From positions 84,301 through 148,300 of the forward strand of contig NW_014577351.1 of assembly GCF_000485595.1 (NCBI RefSeq): a stretch of 64,000 bases of DNA. The letters run 5' to 3'. The notes beneath the pieces were generated by a model. That model saw only the letters and a list, made by a program, of their open reading frames with translations. It did not search any database and had not been told where the DNA came from. The stretch is from Priapulus caudatus (taxonomy: Eukaryota; Priapulida; Priapulimorpha; Priapulimorphida; Priapulidae). Made by a program: the position numbers and the translations under genes. Each line of letters opens with the position of its first letter. Position 1 is the stretch's first letter. This document shows positions 1 to 12,439 of this stretch, in pieces.

Positions 1-83
<83 letters not shown>

Positions 84-109
84 GCACACACACACGCACA
101 CACACACGT

Positions 110-141
<32 letters not shown>

Positions 142-203
142 ACACACACACACACACATACACACACGCACGCACGCACGCACGCGCGCACACACACACA
201 CCC
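1..203. repeat. (CA)n/(CGCA)n compound microsatellite
   Basis: Alternating purine-pyrimidine run of CA, CGCA and CG units reaching the window edge. Confidence 0.95.
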
Positions 204-2757
204 TCACACGTGAGCGTATGTAGGCGTGCGCACTCGAGCAGTTGAGCGCATGTGTGTCATCTCTTTATGTGTGTAGGTGTGTACGTGCATGCACGTGGGT
301 GTCTCACCTAATGATACTGCTTACAATCATCATCAGGCCTAATGTTTTGATAGTCAAACACACAGGTACCCACGCTGTAGCTGTTCAGATAATAATTCTG
401 CGCATGACAATTAGGATACATACAGTTTATAGTGCACAACGCAATTACGATGTCATTAGCACAACAATGTGATAAATTACTTATAATTCAATAATGCATA
501 GTGCATTTAAATACGAATGCGTCTGTTATTAGTTTTCCATCGTTTTCAAAAAACGTTTTCCATTCGCTCTTAAAGATGACAGTTTCCACAACCCCATCCA
601 CCAGAATGATAGCTTCATAGTACCATCAACCTTAGCAGTATTCTGCAAATTACTGTAAAACGTTTTAATCTGTTAGCCTTAATGTTATTACTACGGTTGC
701 GTGACGTTTGAAAAGCTTGATTAAGCGCTGAATTAATAGAGTAAATACATTAGTTTCGAATCCTTTCATTACTGCTTCATTTCTTGAGAAAATTCAATAC
801 TGTCAAAATTTGCTACAAATGCCATTGGTAAATAAACGCTCTTAACAATGTAAGGGGTTTCACAGCGGGGGTACCTTGATGGTCAGCTAGCATAATTTCA
901 TCGGATTGAAACGTCGTGTACATGAATGAACAATACACGCGTAAAAATACGCGTGTATTCGTACAATTCCTACACCGCATAGGACCGCCACTTACTCCGG
1001 ATGTGCTGTCCGTTTCTATGTGTGTTCGAACTGTAGGCGTTTGTCATGTAATAAATGTTATGTTCGTGCGAAATCCACCTCGTAAACTCGTACCGCAATG
1101 ATCTGCGACGCATAATTCATCTTTAAATAATTTAGCAACACTCCATCATCAGCGCGGATGACTAATGAAACTATGGGCGTATATATGTAAAGGTGCAGAC
1201 TATATTATTGTAGGTTTGAAAAGAAAAGCAAGACAGTGCCCTTAATGCAAGTCGGTAGCTGCTCCCTTCACCGACATATTAGACAACGCGGTAATCCTCA
1301 GAATTCTGATGAATTCTGATAGACGGCCTTATGTTAATTATTCCCATCGCACATCACGCGTGTCGTGGTGGTGACATACCGACGATACAGTAGAGTGGTT
1401 ATAGCGAGAATAACGACAAGATGGGTGGACGTGGGAGCATTTTGCGCGCCATCCCGCTTTAATATATATGTAGCTTATCGAGGAGAAATCCGCCAACGTG
1501 AATAATTGACTAATGGTTCAGAGGATATGGCGTAAAACATCGGCCGGGGCAGGCGCGTCGCGTAGGGAGAGGCTCCCAGCGGCGGCAACAATGCCTTCTC
1601 GAGAGCTGTAGCCGCGAATTAGCAAAATTGATTTACAAGCTTTTACACCCGGCGTGTACGCGCGCCGGTTTTGTGACAGGCACTTCTCCGCGCAGAATTT
1701 CGGATTGCAAGCTGTTTCCTTTTGTCGCTGGAGAGCCTCTTGCCGGGCGAGCCACTGAAAGGAAAAACACAAACGTATTTAATATCGAATTTGTACGATT
1801 TTCAAGGGGTAACGCTATAGGCGATATCGATTCGTGTCATTTATGTTATATGCGGGAGAGATGAGTTATTAGGTAGTCACGGGGCGAAAAACGAGGCAAT
1901 AAACTATTTCGTAGACACAATGAGAGGCCAACGTAGAGTAGCACTTATCCGCGTCTGTGCATTTAGAGATCATCTATAGTATCGTAATATAATGCGACGA
2001 AAATGTACGTCGTTCACATTACCTGCATATAAACATAAACAACTGTCTTAGCGATCTTCATATTTTGATAATTTTATCACGTTTGGTAAACACATTCTCG
2101 TACACATTTAATAAGATCCAAGCTTGCTGATCAACAATCCACCATGTTGATTTACAGTTATGTATAAACATATACATCAATCTATAGCTAATAGTCCTTA
2201 TAAATGAACAATTCTCGTGTATGGGTTTATTTATAAATAGAGATTAAATTAACCTTTTACACAGTAGTGTAGCAATGTGACAAATATACATTATTCACAC
2301 ATTTTCGGTTATTTATCCCGTTTTTAGTCAATACGTCGCGAGATCACACTGTGTTATGTGGTATTTAAGACATGCGAGTATTTTTATTTATTAATAACTA
2401 TCTATTCTAGCATACCCAGCAATTATGTCCTGAGGCTAACGAACCTAAATCACCGAAAAAGCATCGAGAGTGGTTGGCGTGGGAATGTGAATTAGCTAAT
2501 AGCAGTATAGCGTCGCTCAGCATCACCGCCGCCGCGTTGTATAGCGACCGCAGAGTCGGTGACCTGCCCGCCGGGTGCATTGTCTCTCACCGCACATGCA
2601 CGGCATGACACACCGATATTGAACTGTTTACACGTGCTGAATTGTGCTGGCCACACAAATTTAGATGCCATCGCGAGCTACTAGAAAAATAAAGTGCCGA
2701 TCGTGCATAGAGCCAGATGGCCACTAATTACAACACTGTTGGATGTTACGCAGGATT

Positions 2758-2759
<2 letters not shown>
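204..2759. other. No gene recognised
   Basis: Mixed-composition DNA with only short open frames and no splice-linked coding signal. CpG-bearing patches occur near 1540-1700 and 2510-2600. Confidence 0.6.
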
Positions 2760-2799
<40 letters not shown>

Positions 2800-3226
2800 A
2801 AATTGATATCAAATTCGAGTAATATTGATGTTAAGGGTCTACAAAAGTTCATGTTGGCCCCCTCATGTTTTGGACTTTATCTTACGCAAAATTAATTGTA
2901 GAGGCAGAGACGTGTGCAATAGGTATACTATTACACGCCATTGTAAATCACAGTGCCGGTGGCGTCTGTATCGCGTACGTAGTCAAAATCACGAGTTAAA
3001 AAGTTAATTTCGAACTGCACTGCCAGTTTCTTTGTAGCCATCCGGTGTGAGAACCGCGTTATGCTAGAAAGCATTTAACACCGCTCAGCGGCAACGCAGT
3101 GATTTTTCTACCGAGCAACAATGGTTTTTATATTATATTATATATATATATATATATAATATATTATATATAGTAAGGGTCATATATTATATATATACAT
3201 ATATATATATAATATATATATATACC
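2760..3226. repeat. (TA)n at 2760-2797 and AT-rich palindromic run at 3130-3225
   Basis: Pure (TA)19, then about 330 bp of ordinary sequence, then mixed TA/TATA hairpin-prone sequence. Confidence 0.9.
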
Positions 3227-3815
3227 AACATTTTAATATTTAGTTGATTGTATATATAACACAAATCCAACTTTAATGCACTTAGAAAAGCGTGTTTTAA
3301 TCTTTAACTTTTAAGCATTCGTGAATATTGGTATCCTGATGGTTATTAATCGTCGTCTTCGGTTTCCCTAGCCCAAGTACCTCCTCATCTAAACTTGCCA
3401 CGCGACTACCCTTTCCACCGCCACCGCCCTTTCCACTGTCAGACACACAGACTATTCAGCGACTACGTTGTATATGCCTATATGTAGTGAAGTATGGCCA
3501 GATGTAATCTACAAGTACACGACAAAGGCAAAATGTGATCCGGAAATGTGCGCACAGGACATTTTCGACTAACACCTCCCACTCGCCCACGACATGTTCG
3601 ATTTTATACTCACACGCGCACAACGGTTCAGTGTTACAGTGTTAAAGTCGGCGAATTATAATGCTTTAGAAATCTTAAATCACATCGGCAAATCTTCTGA
3701 TTACATTTATGCCAGGACACGCATAGACATGGCTCAAAATGTGTGATCGCAATGACTCGAGTAACGGTGAATCACTAAGGCGACCCTCACTTAGCCGCGA
3801 CCCCACTGCAGGGTA

Positions 3816-3980
3816 ATACTTCATTAGGAGTGTTCTCAACTTTAATGTCATTTAGGTTAGGATTAGGGTTAGGGTTAGGGTTAGGGTTAGGGTTAGGGTT
3901 AGGGTTAGGATTATCAATCATTAATCATTAATCATTAATCATTAATGATATCAAAGTTTGGAACACTCCTAATGAAGCGT
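3816..3980. mobile_element. TA-flanked foldback MITE carrying telomere-type repeats
   Basis: About 37-bp imperfect terminal inverted repeats (left aTACTTCATTAGGAGTGTTC, right end reverse complement aCGCTTCATTAGGAGTGTTC) flanked by TA at 3814-3815 and 3981-3982, as in Tc1/mariner-type MITEs. The interior consists of (TTAGGG)n and a short (ATTAATC)n array. Confidence 0.7.
3853..3909 (+). repeat. Interstitial (TTAGGG)n
   Basis: About nine units of the metazoan telomere hexamer with degenerate edge units (TTAGGA). It lies wholly inside the MITE, so it is not evidence of a chromosome end or fusion here. Confidence 0.95.
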
Positions 3981-3982
3981 TA

Positions 3983-6796
3983 GCCCGAATGCATGGTCTA
4001 CGCTCGGCTGTTTCATACTGTACTCTGAGAGCGGATTAGTAGTTACTCGGCAGATGAGCCCCATGGGTAGATAAACACCACACTTAATTATGCATCACTG
4101 CTTTATCAAAACGCAGATTATAACAAGAATACCCTCTACGCGCCACTGGTGCAATTACGTGACTAGGAAACCATTTTGCTGACTGTGCACAGTTTTAATC
4201 TCGTCCTTGTAACAGATTAATACCAACACGTCAAACTGTTTTAACCTACAAGTAGAATTGAGTCACCTACAAAAGAGAAAATGGCAAATTAAGGAAAGAC
4301 TGGAATGACTGAGACTACTATTAGCCTATAATGATGGTCAATTTGTCAATCGATCTAGTAGATAGTATTTTGGATGATAAAATGAAATACATCACAATTA
4401 TCATTAAAATGCTACATATAAACTATAGGAAGGGAATGTCATGACATGAAGTAATTAAGCACAATCATGGTAGGATATTCGTTGATAACAACGCGTTTGT
4501 GCAGTGAGATTTGTGCGCTCTGCCGATGGATATCGGTATATATATATATATATATATATATAAGAGTGAAATATACATTTTGTTAACAACATCAAGCAAT
4601 TAGCGCCGTATAATGTATGGCAGGATAAGTAGAGGAGTAATGTTGCTGGAGGCGAAGGGAGCACCAGAATACACTGTTCTCCATTACTATCAGTTCATAT
4701 AGCACCACTAGAGAAGGTAAGTGGGGCTCAAGGAAACGTAACTACATTTCATGGCCAAAATGTTCTGGACGCTATTGTAGATCTCAACATTGTCATCTTA
4801 CATGCGTGGCTGTATGTATTATTCATAGATGCCGCGATGGTTGATTTGCATTAGACGATGGCAGCCCATAATGGAATGCAGTCGTATATCATTATAGCGC
4901 TATGTCCCTTGAATTTTTGTCTTTAACCGACGGCACACCGTAAGCCGCTGGCTACCGCTACCTTCAGGCCCTAGCGGTTAAGTGCACCATAGTTGTGCTA
5001 TAAATGAATTACGTATAATTTCAGCGTCCGATGCAAATGGCGTCTTCCGGTATTCCTGCTGTGTTTACGATCATTTAAAATCTGCAGTGCTTTCACTCGC
5101 GTCTTCACGGTAAATTAATCAATGATGTAAAAAGTCTTACGCAAACGGCAATGAATAATCATAAACACTTAAAGAAAATCCGCGTTTACAACAGGTGTAT
5201 GCATTTCTTGTCTTAACTGCCGTGCGTATCATTGATCGCCAGGAATGTTTGCTTACGTGCGTCTGTTAGGTCATCGTAGTCAGTGTATATAACGGCCGAA
5301 AGCGACCAATAATATATTTTTAATATTTTGTATTCATGCAGTTTCCGACTATGTCGCGAATTCATACACATAAGAATTATTGGCCAGATTTTCTCATTAA
5401 TAGTTGTTATTAACTTTATGATTATGGTCTAAAATTATTACTCCGGGCTAGTAGGGAGTTTAAAAATTATTTCGCATAATTCCTCTGCCTGCCGGATGTA
5501 AGATAACCGGGCATGTTTATTCGCTCAAAATTTCGCCCAAGCGTTTCGTATTACCTTACTAGCAAATCTGCCCTAAAGTGAATTGAAAACAATTATTACA
5601 TGAATAAATCCCTACAAGCGTGCAAAACTCCAGGTTCAACGACTGACTGTCAACCAGTTACAAACTAGTAATAAACTACTACTGATCAGTAATCAATATA
5701 GTAATACTGATTCTTTTTACAGGCCCAGCATGTGGTAGTCACTTGCTGGCGTCATAAATTAATAAATATCCTATAAAGTTACCCAGACGATTTCTTATTA
5801 ATAATGTTTTCTACAACCCATTCAACACACAAAATCAGTCGCTTTACGGCCATATCGAGAGTGCAGTAAATAGCAGCAGTACTGATAATATTGCTTCCAT
5901 GCACAGAACAACAAGTACTATGTCCTTAAACATGCTCACATACAATGTCTAACTAGAATCTTACACACTGTGTATAAAATCCACTTTTCATTTTATTGCA
6001 ACGATTATTAGAATTTAATTTGTTTCTAATAATATATCACTAACTATTACAAGTAACTAAAGCGTAACTCGCATACACCTGAAACTATATTTAAGCCCTC
6101 ACCTACACAAATGACTAGCATTTTTCTCTAATTACATTTTTCGTTTTACTTCAAACTCATTTTGCGCTATATTTTTTACAAATGTTGATTGGGATTAATA
6201 AACTCGTTGATGTTAAATTTTTTAGTGTAAATTACGATTGGGATCGTCTAGCGGAAGAACTGTCCCACTATTCATATGAAGTTTCATAAAAAGACTATTA
6301 CTATAGTCTACGTGGTCAGTTATTAACACATAGCAGTAATGAGCAGCCACAAAAATCATAGAACATTAACACGACAAATAGTTTTCTTGTTTCAGCAGAT
6401 ACGTTTACCTGTGTATCATAAAAGTTCTTTACTACGTGTTCTATTATGACATAGCACGAACTATCACAGGAAAAAAAATATAAAGTAAACCAGGACATTC
6501 ATGAATATCCAGGTCTATTGAACGAGTCTATATAGGCACGCATGACACGTCAAAAGACTTTCAGGTCTATCTCGTGTTTGCTTGGAGTACCTCATAAGAG
6601 GTTTTGTCAGTTCTAGTCATATCGGAATTTTGTTTCATAAGCACCGGTCGCATGTAATTATTTGCAAATATTTGATTCGCCGAATTTTCCAGAGGATTTT
6701 TTTGTTATATGTTGTGCTCTTTCTTTTCTATAATATTAATGTATTAAGTCACACTGCATTTCTCGTTAGCGAAATCTGTACATATTTATCAGCATG
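3983..6796. other. No gene recognised; (TA)n at 4537-4562
   Basis: AT-rich, stop-dense in all frames. Nothing beyond a short TA microsatellite could be supported. Confidence 0.6.
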
Positions 6797-7043
6797 TTGT
6801 ACGTGTACGTGTACGTGTGCGTGTGTGTGTTCGTGTGCGTGGGCGTGTGCGTGTACGTGTGCGTGAGCGTGTGCGAATGCGTCTGCTTGTGAGCGCTCGA
6901 GTGTGTATATCTGTGTGCGTGACAGAGAGAAAGCGCGTAATGGTGAAAGAAGGCGACAGAGAGAGAGGTGGGAGAAGAAGAGAGAAAGAGAGAGAAAGGG
7001 GGGAAGGAGAGGGGACATGCACGGACGTCTCTCCTCCACCCCC

Positions 7044-7111
<68 letters not shown>

Positions 7112-7213
7112 CTCTCTCTCTCTTTCATGTTGGTAGTTCGCTGTGTGTGTGTGTGTGTGTGTGTGTGTCGGTGTGTCGGTGTGTCCGTGTGTCCGTGTGG
7201 CTGTGTGTACAAT
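6797..7213. repeat. Compound microsatellite (GTGCGT)n-(GA)n-(CT)n-(GT)n
   Basis: GTGCGT/GTACGT units to about 6900, GA-rich to about 7012, (CT)n to about 7124, (GT)n and GTGTCGGTGT to about 7213. GA-rich followed by CT-rich sequence on one strand can form a large hairpin. Confidence 0.9.
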
Positions 7214-7730
7214 CGTTCGTGCGTCGTGCGCGCGAAGGATTAGGGTAATCACATCAAAAAGACTGGAAAAAGGTTCGAGGGAATTATTATATGGACACAA
7301 CTACACGATTAAAGGGCAAACCTAAACCCCCATACAGCTGCGCAAGCAATGCGCTGAGAAATTATTTATGTAATTACCTTCCCCGAGTCCCGCCGCTTAC
7401 ATGACGGATAGCAGAGTTAGAACTAATTAACGTCGCATCATGGGTGGAGCAGGAGCACGTAATTACACTAGATATTAAAGTATTCAAGAAGTCACCACCC
7501 CACGACGATGTTTCATCTCTCAAAGATTACATCATTACTCCTATCGCGTCAACCTATTCATGTAATTAGATATATTGGCCGCATTGTGACCTTCTCGTGT
7601 GTTTACTTCCATACCTATACGCGTGGCATGGGAATTGTCACTATTTCGAAAACAGCTAACACGTCCAATTATTAGTCGCTAAATAGAATAGATATCTGAT
7701 GATTCCAAAGAAACAGTAGAGCTGTGATAA

Positions 7731-8350
7731 ATTTGAGTCACGGGGGGAGGGGCAGTTTCGCACCCGCGCCAGCACAGGGCGTGGCAGTACATCGCTAGTG
7801 GTTAATATCAGCAGTCGCGCCGTAATTTACGTATACCCAGGCGGGATCAGGTCGGGCGATCGGATCGGTCGGATGGTCCATCAGTCGCCTGATCACGCGT
7901 GTATACAGTGCGCATCGGCCTGACACGACCTGGTGCGCTTACATCGCGTTGACATGCATGCGCGTTGTTAAGCGGAAAACTCTCTTACGTATGTCCTTGG
8001 GCTGTGGAAATAATCGCAGACGACTCGTGGTCCATGGAGGCGCGAGCCGATTGCGAGCCTAGCGGCTGTGCTGGCATGTGCGCCGCATGGAAATTTCACG
8101 CGATCGGTGAGACGCCTCCCGCGGGATCACTGCATCCATTATGAATATTGAAAACTGTTTTCGTAAGCTTTTATTAAAATTTCAAAAGTCTTCTTGTTTC
8201 TTAGGGGATCAACATCAGAGGCACGCGGGATGGCGATCGTGCCGGTGTCGCGTGCGCGTATACACGCGTGCGCGCGCTAGCATGCTGCGATGCCGCGCAC
8301 AAATACACGCACGCTTGCGCGCACAGAAACGACGTATGAAAAACCGCTGA
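7731..8350. other. CpG-rich patch
   Basis: Dense CpG (for example cgggcgatcggatcggtcgg) in otherwise AT-rich surroundings. Could be a regulatory island or a repeat; no exon could be supported. Confidence 0.3.
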
Positions 8351-8906
8351 GTAAAGATGGATAGATGGCTATAGAACTAGCGTAATGATGGGATTAGTCG
8401 TCCAATGCACCAGGTTAAAAAGTTTTGCGTAGACAATTTAAGGTACCAACTATTATGGAGCACCATAGCATTAGCCTATGCGGTAGGCCTTGCAGGTCCT
8501 TATGCGATAACAGCCAAAACCAAAAACTGTCAATAACTCTTAGATTCGAGTGTTACTCATTTATAATTGGTACATTGTAGGCTTGGGGTAACGAGTTGTA
8601 GTGTTCATATATGCTCATGCACATGGAATAATGCCTGCAGCAATTCCTGCAAACGTTCTAGGAAGTTGAGGCAGATGTTCGCATAATGTCTTCAATCATC
8701 CGGGAGATTATATTGTTTTTCATGTTTACGTATAGCTTATACCACGTTTATAATACGCTCAGTTCAGTTACACTAAAGGTTGATGCTCTTGATGAGAGGC
8801 AGTTGAACGTCATGTACGACCTGTGTCCGTATAAACTACTGTGCGACATAAATGCTCAAGCATAAATGATGTCTACGTATACTGTGTAACAACGATCGAG
8901 AGCCGG

Positions 8907-9537
8907 CAGTAACAGTAACAGTAACAGTAACAGTAACAGTAACAGTAACAGTAACAGTAACAGTAACAGTAACAGTAACAGTAACAGTAACAGTAACAGT
9001 AGTAACAGTAACAGTAACAGTAACAGTAACAGTAACAGTAACAGTAACAGTAACAGTAACAGTAACAGTAACAGTAACAGTAACAGTAACAGTAACAGTA
9101 GCAGTAGCAGTAGCAGAAACAGCAACAGTAACAGTAACAGTAACAGTAACAGTAACAGTAACAGTAGCAGTAGCAGTGGCAGTAGCAGTAACAGTAGCAG
9201 TAGCAGTAGCAGTAGCAGTAGCAGTAGCAGTAGCAGTAGCAGTAACAGTAGCAGTAGCAGTAGCAGTAGCAGTAACAGTAACAGTAACAGTAGCAGTAGC
9301 AGTAGCAGTAGCAGTAGCAGTAGCAGTAGCAGTAACAGTAACAGTAACAGTAACAGTTAAATTAGCAGTAACAGTAGCAGTGGCAGTGGCAGCGGCAGTA
9401 GCAGTACCAGTACCAATAGCAGTAGCAGTAGCAGAAGAAGTAGCCGTAGCAGTAGCAGTAGCAGTAGAAGTAGCAGTAGCAATGGCAGTAGCAATGGCAG
9501 TTGCAGTAGCAGCTGTGGTATCAGTAGCAAAAGCTAC
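8907..9537. repeat. (CAGTAA)n/(CAGTAG)n hexamer array
   Basis: About 100 hexamers. The left part is nearly pure CAGTAA, the right part a mosaic of CAGTAA and CAGTAG, with later CAGTGG and AATGGCAG variants. Degenerate cagtag-like units continue to about 9910. Open on both strands as Val-Thr/Val-Ala repeats, which reflects the period, not a gene. Confidence 0.95.
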
Positions 9538-10337
9538 AATACTGTTGCAGTGGAGACAGTATGCAAGTGGCAAGGGGTCGAAGAAATTAAAGTGCCCGCA
9601 ATAGTGGCAGTAGGATATGATACAGTAGTGGCAGTTGTGGCCTCAGTAAAAGATATAATAACAGCGGTAATAATAATAGTGTTTAGTAGTAAGGTAGTAA
9701 GTTAAGAACTAAGTATGCTGTTAGGGAAGAGTAGTGTTAATAATAACAGTTGTGCATGGTGTCGGCAGTAGAGGCCGCAGAGGCAGCATGTGGTAGCAGA
9801 ATTAGTGGCAGCAGTGGAACCCTCAATATCGACAGCGTCACTAGGGACAGTAGTCAGAGTAGTGTCACCTCCAGTGACGGCAGTATACTCAGTAGCAGCA
9901 TGCAGTAGCGGCGGCAACGAAACGTGGCATCGCTGTCTTGGCTCTCGCGTGTCTCGTATGGCGGTCGAGAGAATGATACCCGGTGTATTATCCCGCAGAT
10001 ATGTAATATATTGTCCTCATTCTGTGGGTTTCCACGCGGTGCCAACAGCGGTATCAGCGACGCGAAACTCGACTTCTATGCGATCTCAAAAAACCATTGT
10101 TCCATTGTTCGAATGTATTAATTAAACGCAGTATTTATGTTCGCCCCATATAGCGAAATGTGTGAAAGTGAACGGAGATTGAAATAGACACGTATAATCT
10201 CATTAGCCTACCTAACCGCGGCAGGGTAATTTATTGTACGACGGAAGGTGACGGCTAATGTTATTTGACTCCGAGTGAAACTGCTTACCTATTTTGTAAA
10301 ACGTACATAGAGCGTGTAAAGCACACATATACGCCTA

Positions 10338-10521
10338 CAGGGGCGTGTACAAAGGGGGGAGGGTCCAGGGGATCCAGACCCCGCTGCTCGCGCAGAAAAC
10401 GCATCTGAAAGGGTTTAATTTCAAAATTCTTCTGGGGGAGAGCCCCTAGACCCCCCGTCGCGTGCTCGCAAGTTTGGGTTACGGTCAGACCCCCCTGGTA
10501 CAAATCCTGTACACGCCCCTG
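10338..10521. mobile_element. hAT-like MITE, 184 bp
   Basis: Starts CAGGGGCGTGTACA and ends with its reverse complement TGTACACGCCCCTG. CAGGGGC-type termini are typical of hAT non-autonomous elements. GCCTAC lies directly at both boundaries, suggesting a target duplication, although it overlaps the first base of the left end so the 8-bp hAT rule is not cleanly met. No coding capacity. Confidence 0.6.
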
Positions 10522-10877
10522 GCCTACAACTAACCCAACAAAGGATTCATCTTTCGTTTCTACGAGTTGTAAAAGTACAGCACAAACACATGTTAAATAC
10601 TAGCTGAAGCCGACCATGAATTTAATAGAGTTGGAGCTGATCCATACAGACAACTCACATGCTCGTCTATATGGACCTATACACGCCTTATCGAAATGAA
10701 ATTGTCGCTGAAACAACGATGGGACCTGTGACGAATCGTCAAGATGGCCGATCTTAAGGTGCCCTCACACCATAGCGTATGCTGAAACCTATGAGTTGCG
10801 TGTAAAAAAACATTTTTATACCCACCAAACGCAACCCAACTCAACAATTTTGTCGATTTCTAACCTATTCAACCTAT

Positions 10878-10972
10878 GGGTTGCGTGTGAGTTGCGTGTG
10901 GGTTGCGTGTGGGTTGCGTGTGGGTTGCGTGTGAGTTGCGTGTGGGTTGCGTGTGGGTTGCGTGTGGGTTAC
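10878..10972. repeat. 10-bp tandem repeat GGTTGCGTGT in the Harbinger left end
   Basis: About nine head-to-tail copies of a 10-bp unit (g[g/a]ttgcgtgt). Further scattered GTTGCGT copies run to about 11170, and mixed-orientation copies occupy 12430-12950 at the right end. Position at both ends suggests transposase-binding subterminal repeats, as known for several cut-and-paste transposons. Inference. Confidence 0.75.
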
Positions 10973-11163
10973 GAACTGAACTTATGATCCCCCAATATCT
11001 GCGATCACCTGCGTACGAGTTGCGTGCGAGTTGCGTGTGAGTTGCGTGCAGAACTTACGAGTTGCGTTTGAGTTGCGTTCAAAACTTACAAGTTGCGTTG
11101 GACCTGCGTGCTAGTTGCGTTTGAGTTGCGTTCAAAACTTACAAGTTGCGTTGGACCTGCGTG

Positions 11164-12439
11164 CTAGTTGTGAATATCGGTTACGTGGTAAAAACCTGTA
11201 TAAAAACTCCATAAATATTCATCTCTCCAGGGTCCAGCGATGATGACACCGTTGTTCTCCACACGGTCGAGCTGCTGATTCTGTAGACCAGGGTAGCGTA
11301 TCCTCATGAGATTGTGCAGGCAAATGCAGGTTTTGGTTACGAGCTTGAAATTTTCTGGAAGATGCTGCATGGTGCCAAGCATAACCTGGAATCGGTTGGC
11401 TATGATGCCAAAGACATTTTCCACAACCCTCCTGGCACGGGAAAGCTGGTAATTGAAGATCCTGTGGTTATCATCCAGACCACGGAGTCCGTAGGGCTTC
11501 ATCATGGTCTCTCTGAGGGCGAATGCATCGTCTCCGATGAAGTAGTAGGGTACATCCTGGGTGTCATTGGGTAGAGGATCTGGTCGTGGAAATCCGATGT
11601 TATTCCACATATTCCTTCAGCTCGCAGTTATTGTAGATTTGGGCGTCTGATAAAGAACCTAAACCACCCAAGTCTGCCCAGATAAATTTGTAATCAGCAT
11701 CTACGAAGGCCAGGAGCACCACAGAGTAGAAGCCCTTGTAGTTGTAATACATGGATCCACTGTTGGGGGGACACCTGCATGCCACGTGCTTCCCATCTAG
11801 GGCCCCACATGTATGGGGAAAGTTCTACCTCTTCATGAAGTTGTCTGATATGGCACGCCATCCCTCAGGAGTGGTGGGGCAGGTCATCCCCTCCTCCAGG
11901 TACTCATCAATGATGGCTTGGCAGACCTCACGGACCACGACTGAGATGATGTTGTCTGGTACCTTTCATCCGTACTGCATGTCGGAGTACTTGGTACCCG
12001 AGGCCAGGTGCCGCAAAGTGACTGCCAGCTTCAGGCCAGGGTCCAGGGGCAACCTGTACTTGGTGTTTTGCTTCGTGATGCGAGGACCAACTTTCCGTAG
12101 CAGCTCATCGTACATCTCAGGGGGCATCCTCGTGAAGTTCTTGAATGCACCTTGGTCCTCGTTCCGGAGCTTCACCAGAAGCTGGTCGTAGAGACCAAAG
12201 TAAAGGCGCCTGCTAATCCATGGTGTAACCCACGCTCTTCTTCTTCTTCTTCTTCTTCTCTGGGTTCTGTTTAGTCTATTCTGTATGTGTTGGAGTGCTA
12301 AATTGACCAGATTAAACTGATGTCCAATAACAGCAAGAGGTAGCTCCATGTTGTCACCTCGGAGGTCCACCAACAACTGACACCGATCTAGAAAAGGCCC
12401 ACTATTTATGCCATTTCTCAACACGCATGTAGTACGCAA
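11164..12439 (-). pseudogene. Harbinger-type (HARBI1/ALP1-like) DDE transposase, inactivated
   Basis: Read on the minus strand it has the family order: N-terminal segment with FTRMPPEMYDELL and KLAVTLRHLASG (about 12130-11980), then GALDGKHVACRCPP (about 11800) with the first catalytic Asp, NYKGFYSVVLLAFVDADYKF with the second Asp, then ARRVVENVFGIIANRF with the catalytic Glu, and a conserved CICLHNLMR near the end. All three acidic catalytic residues remain, but the frame is broken by a TGA near 11966, a TAG near 11829 and a one-base frameshift near 11605. Both stops sit where Trp is often found and look like G-to-A changes. Full-length family members are about 350-450 aa; this stretch is about 425 codons. 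A non-functional copy in this form. Confidence 0.88.

Noticed and set aside
3853-3909. Chromosome end or ancient fusion point
   Set aside because: The TTAGGG run is short and lies inside a TA-flanked inverted-repeat element.
6749-7300. 183-aa minus-strand frame with Glu-Arg repeats
   Set aside because: Compound GA/CT/GT microsatellite; other frames over the same bases are equally open.
8836-9604. Long frames on both strands (Val-Thr, Val-Ala and poly-Leu repeats)
   Set aside because: Entirely explained by the CAGTAR hexamer array, open in several frames at once.
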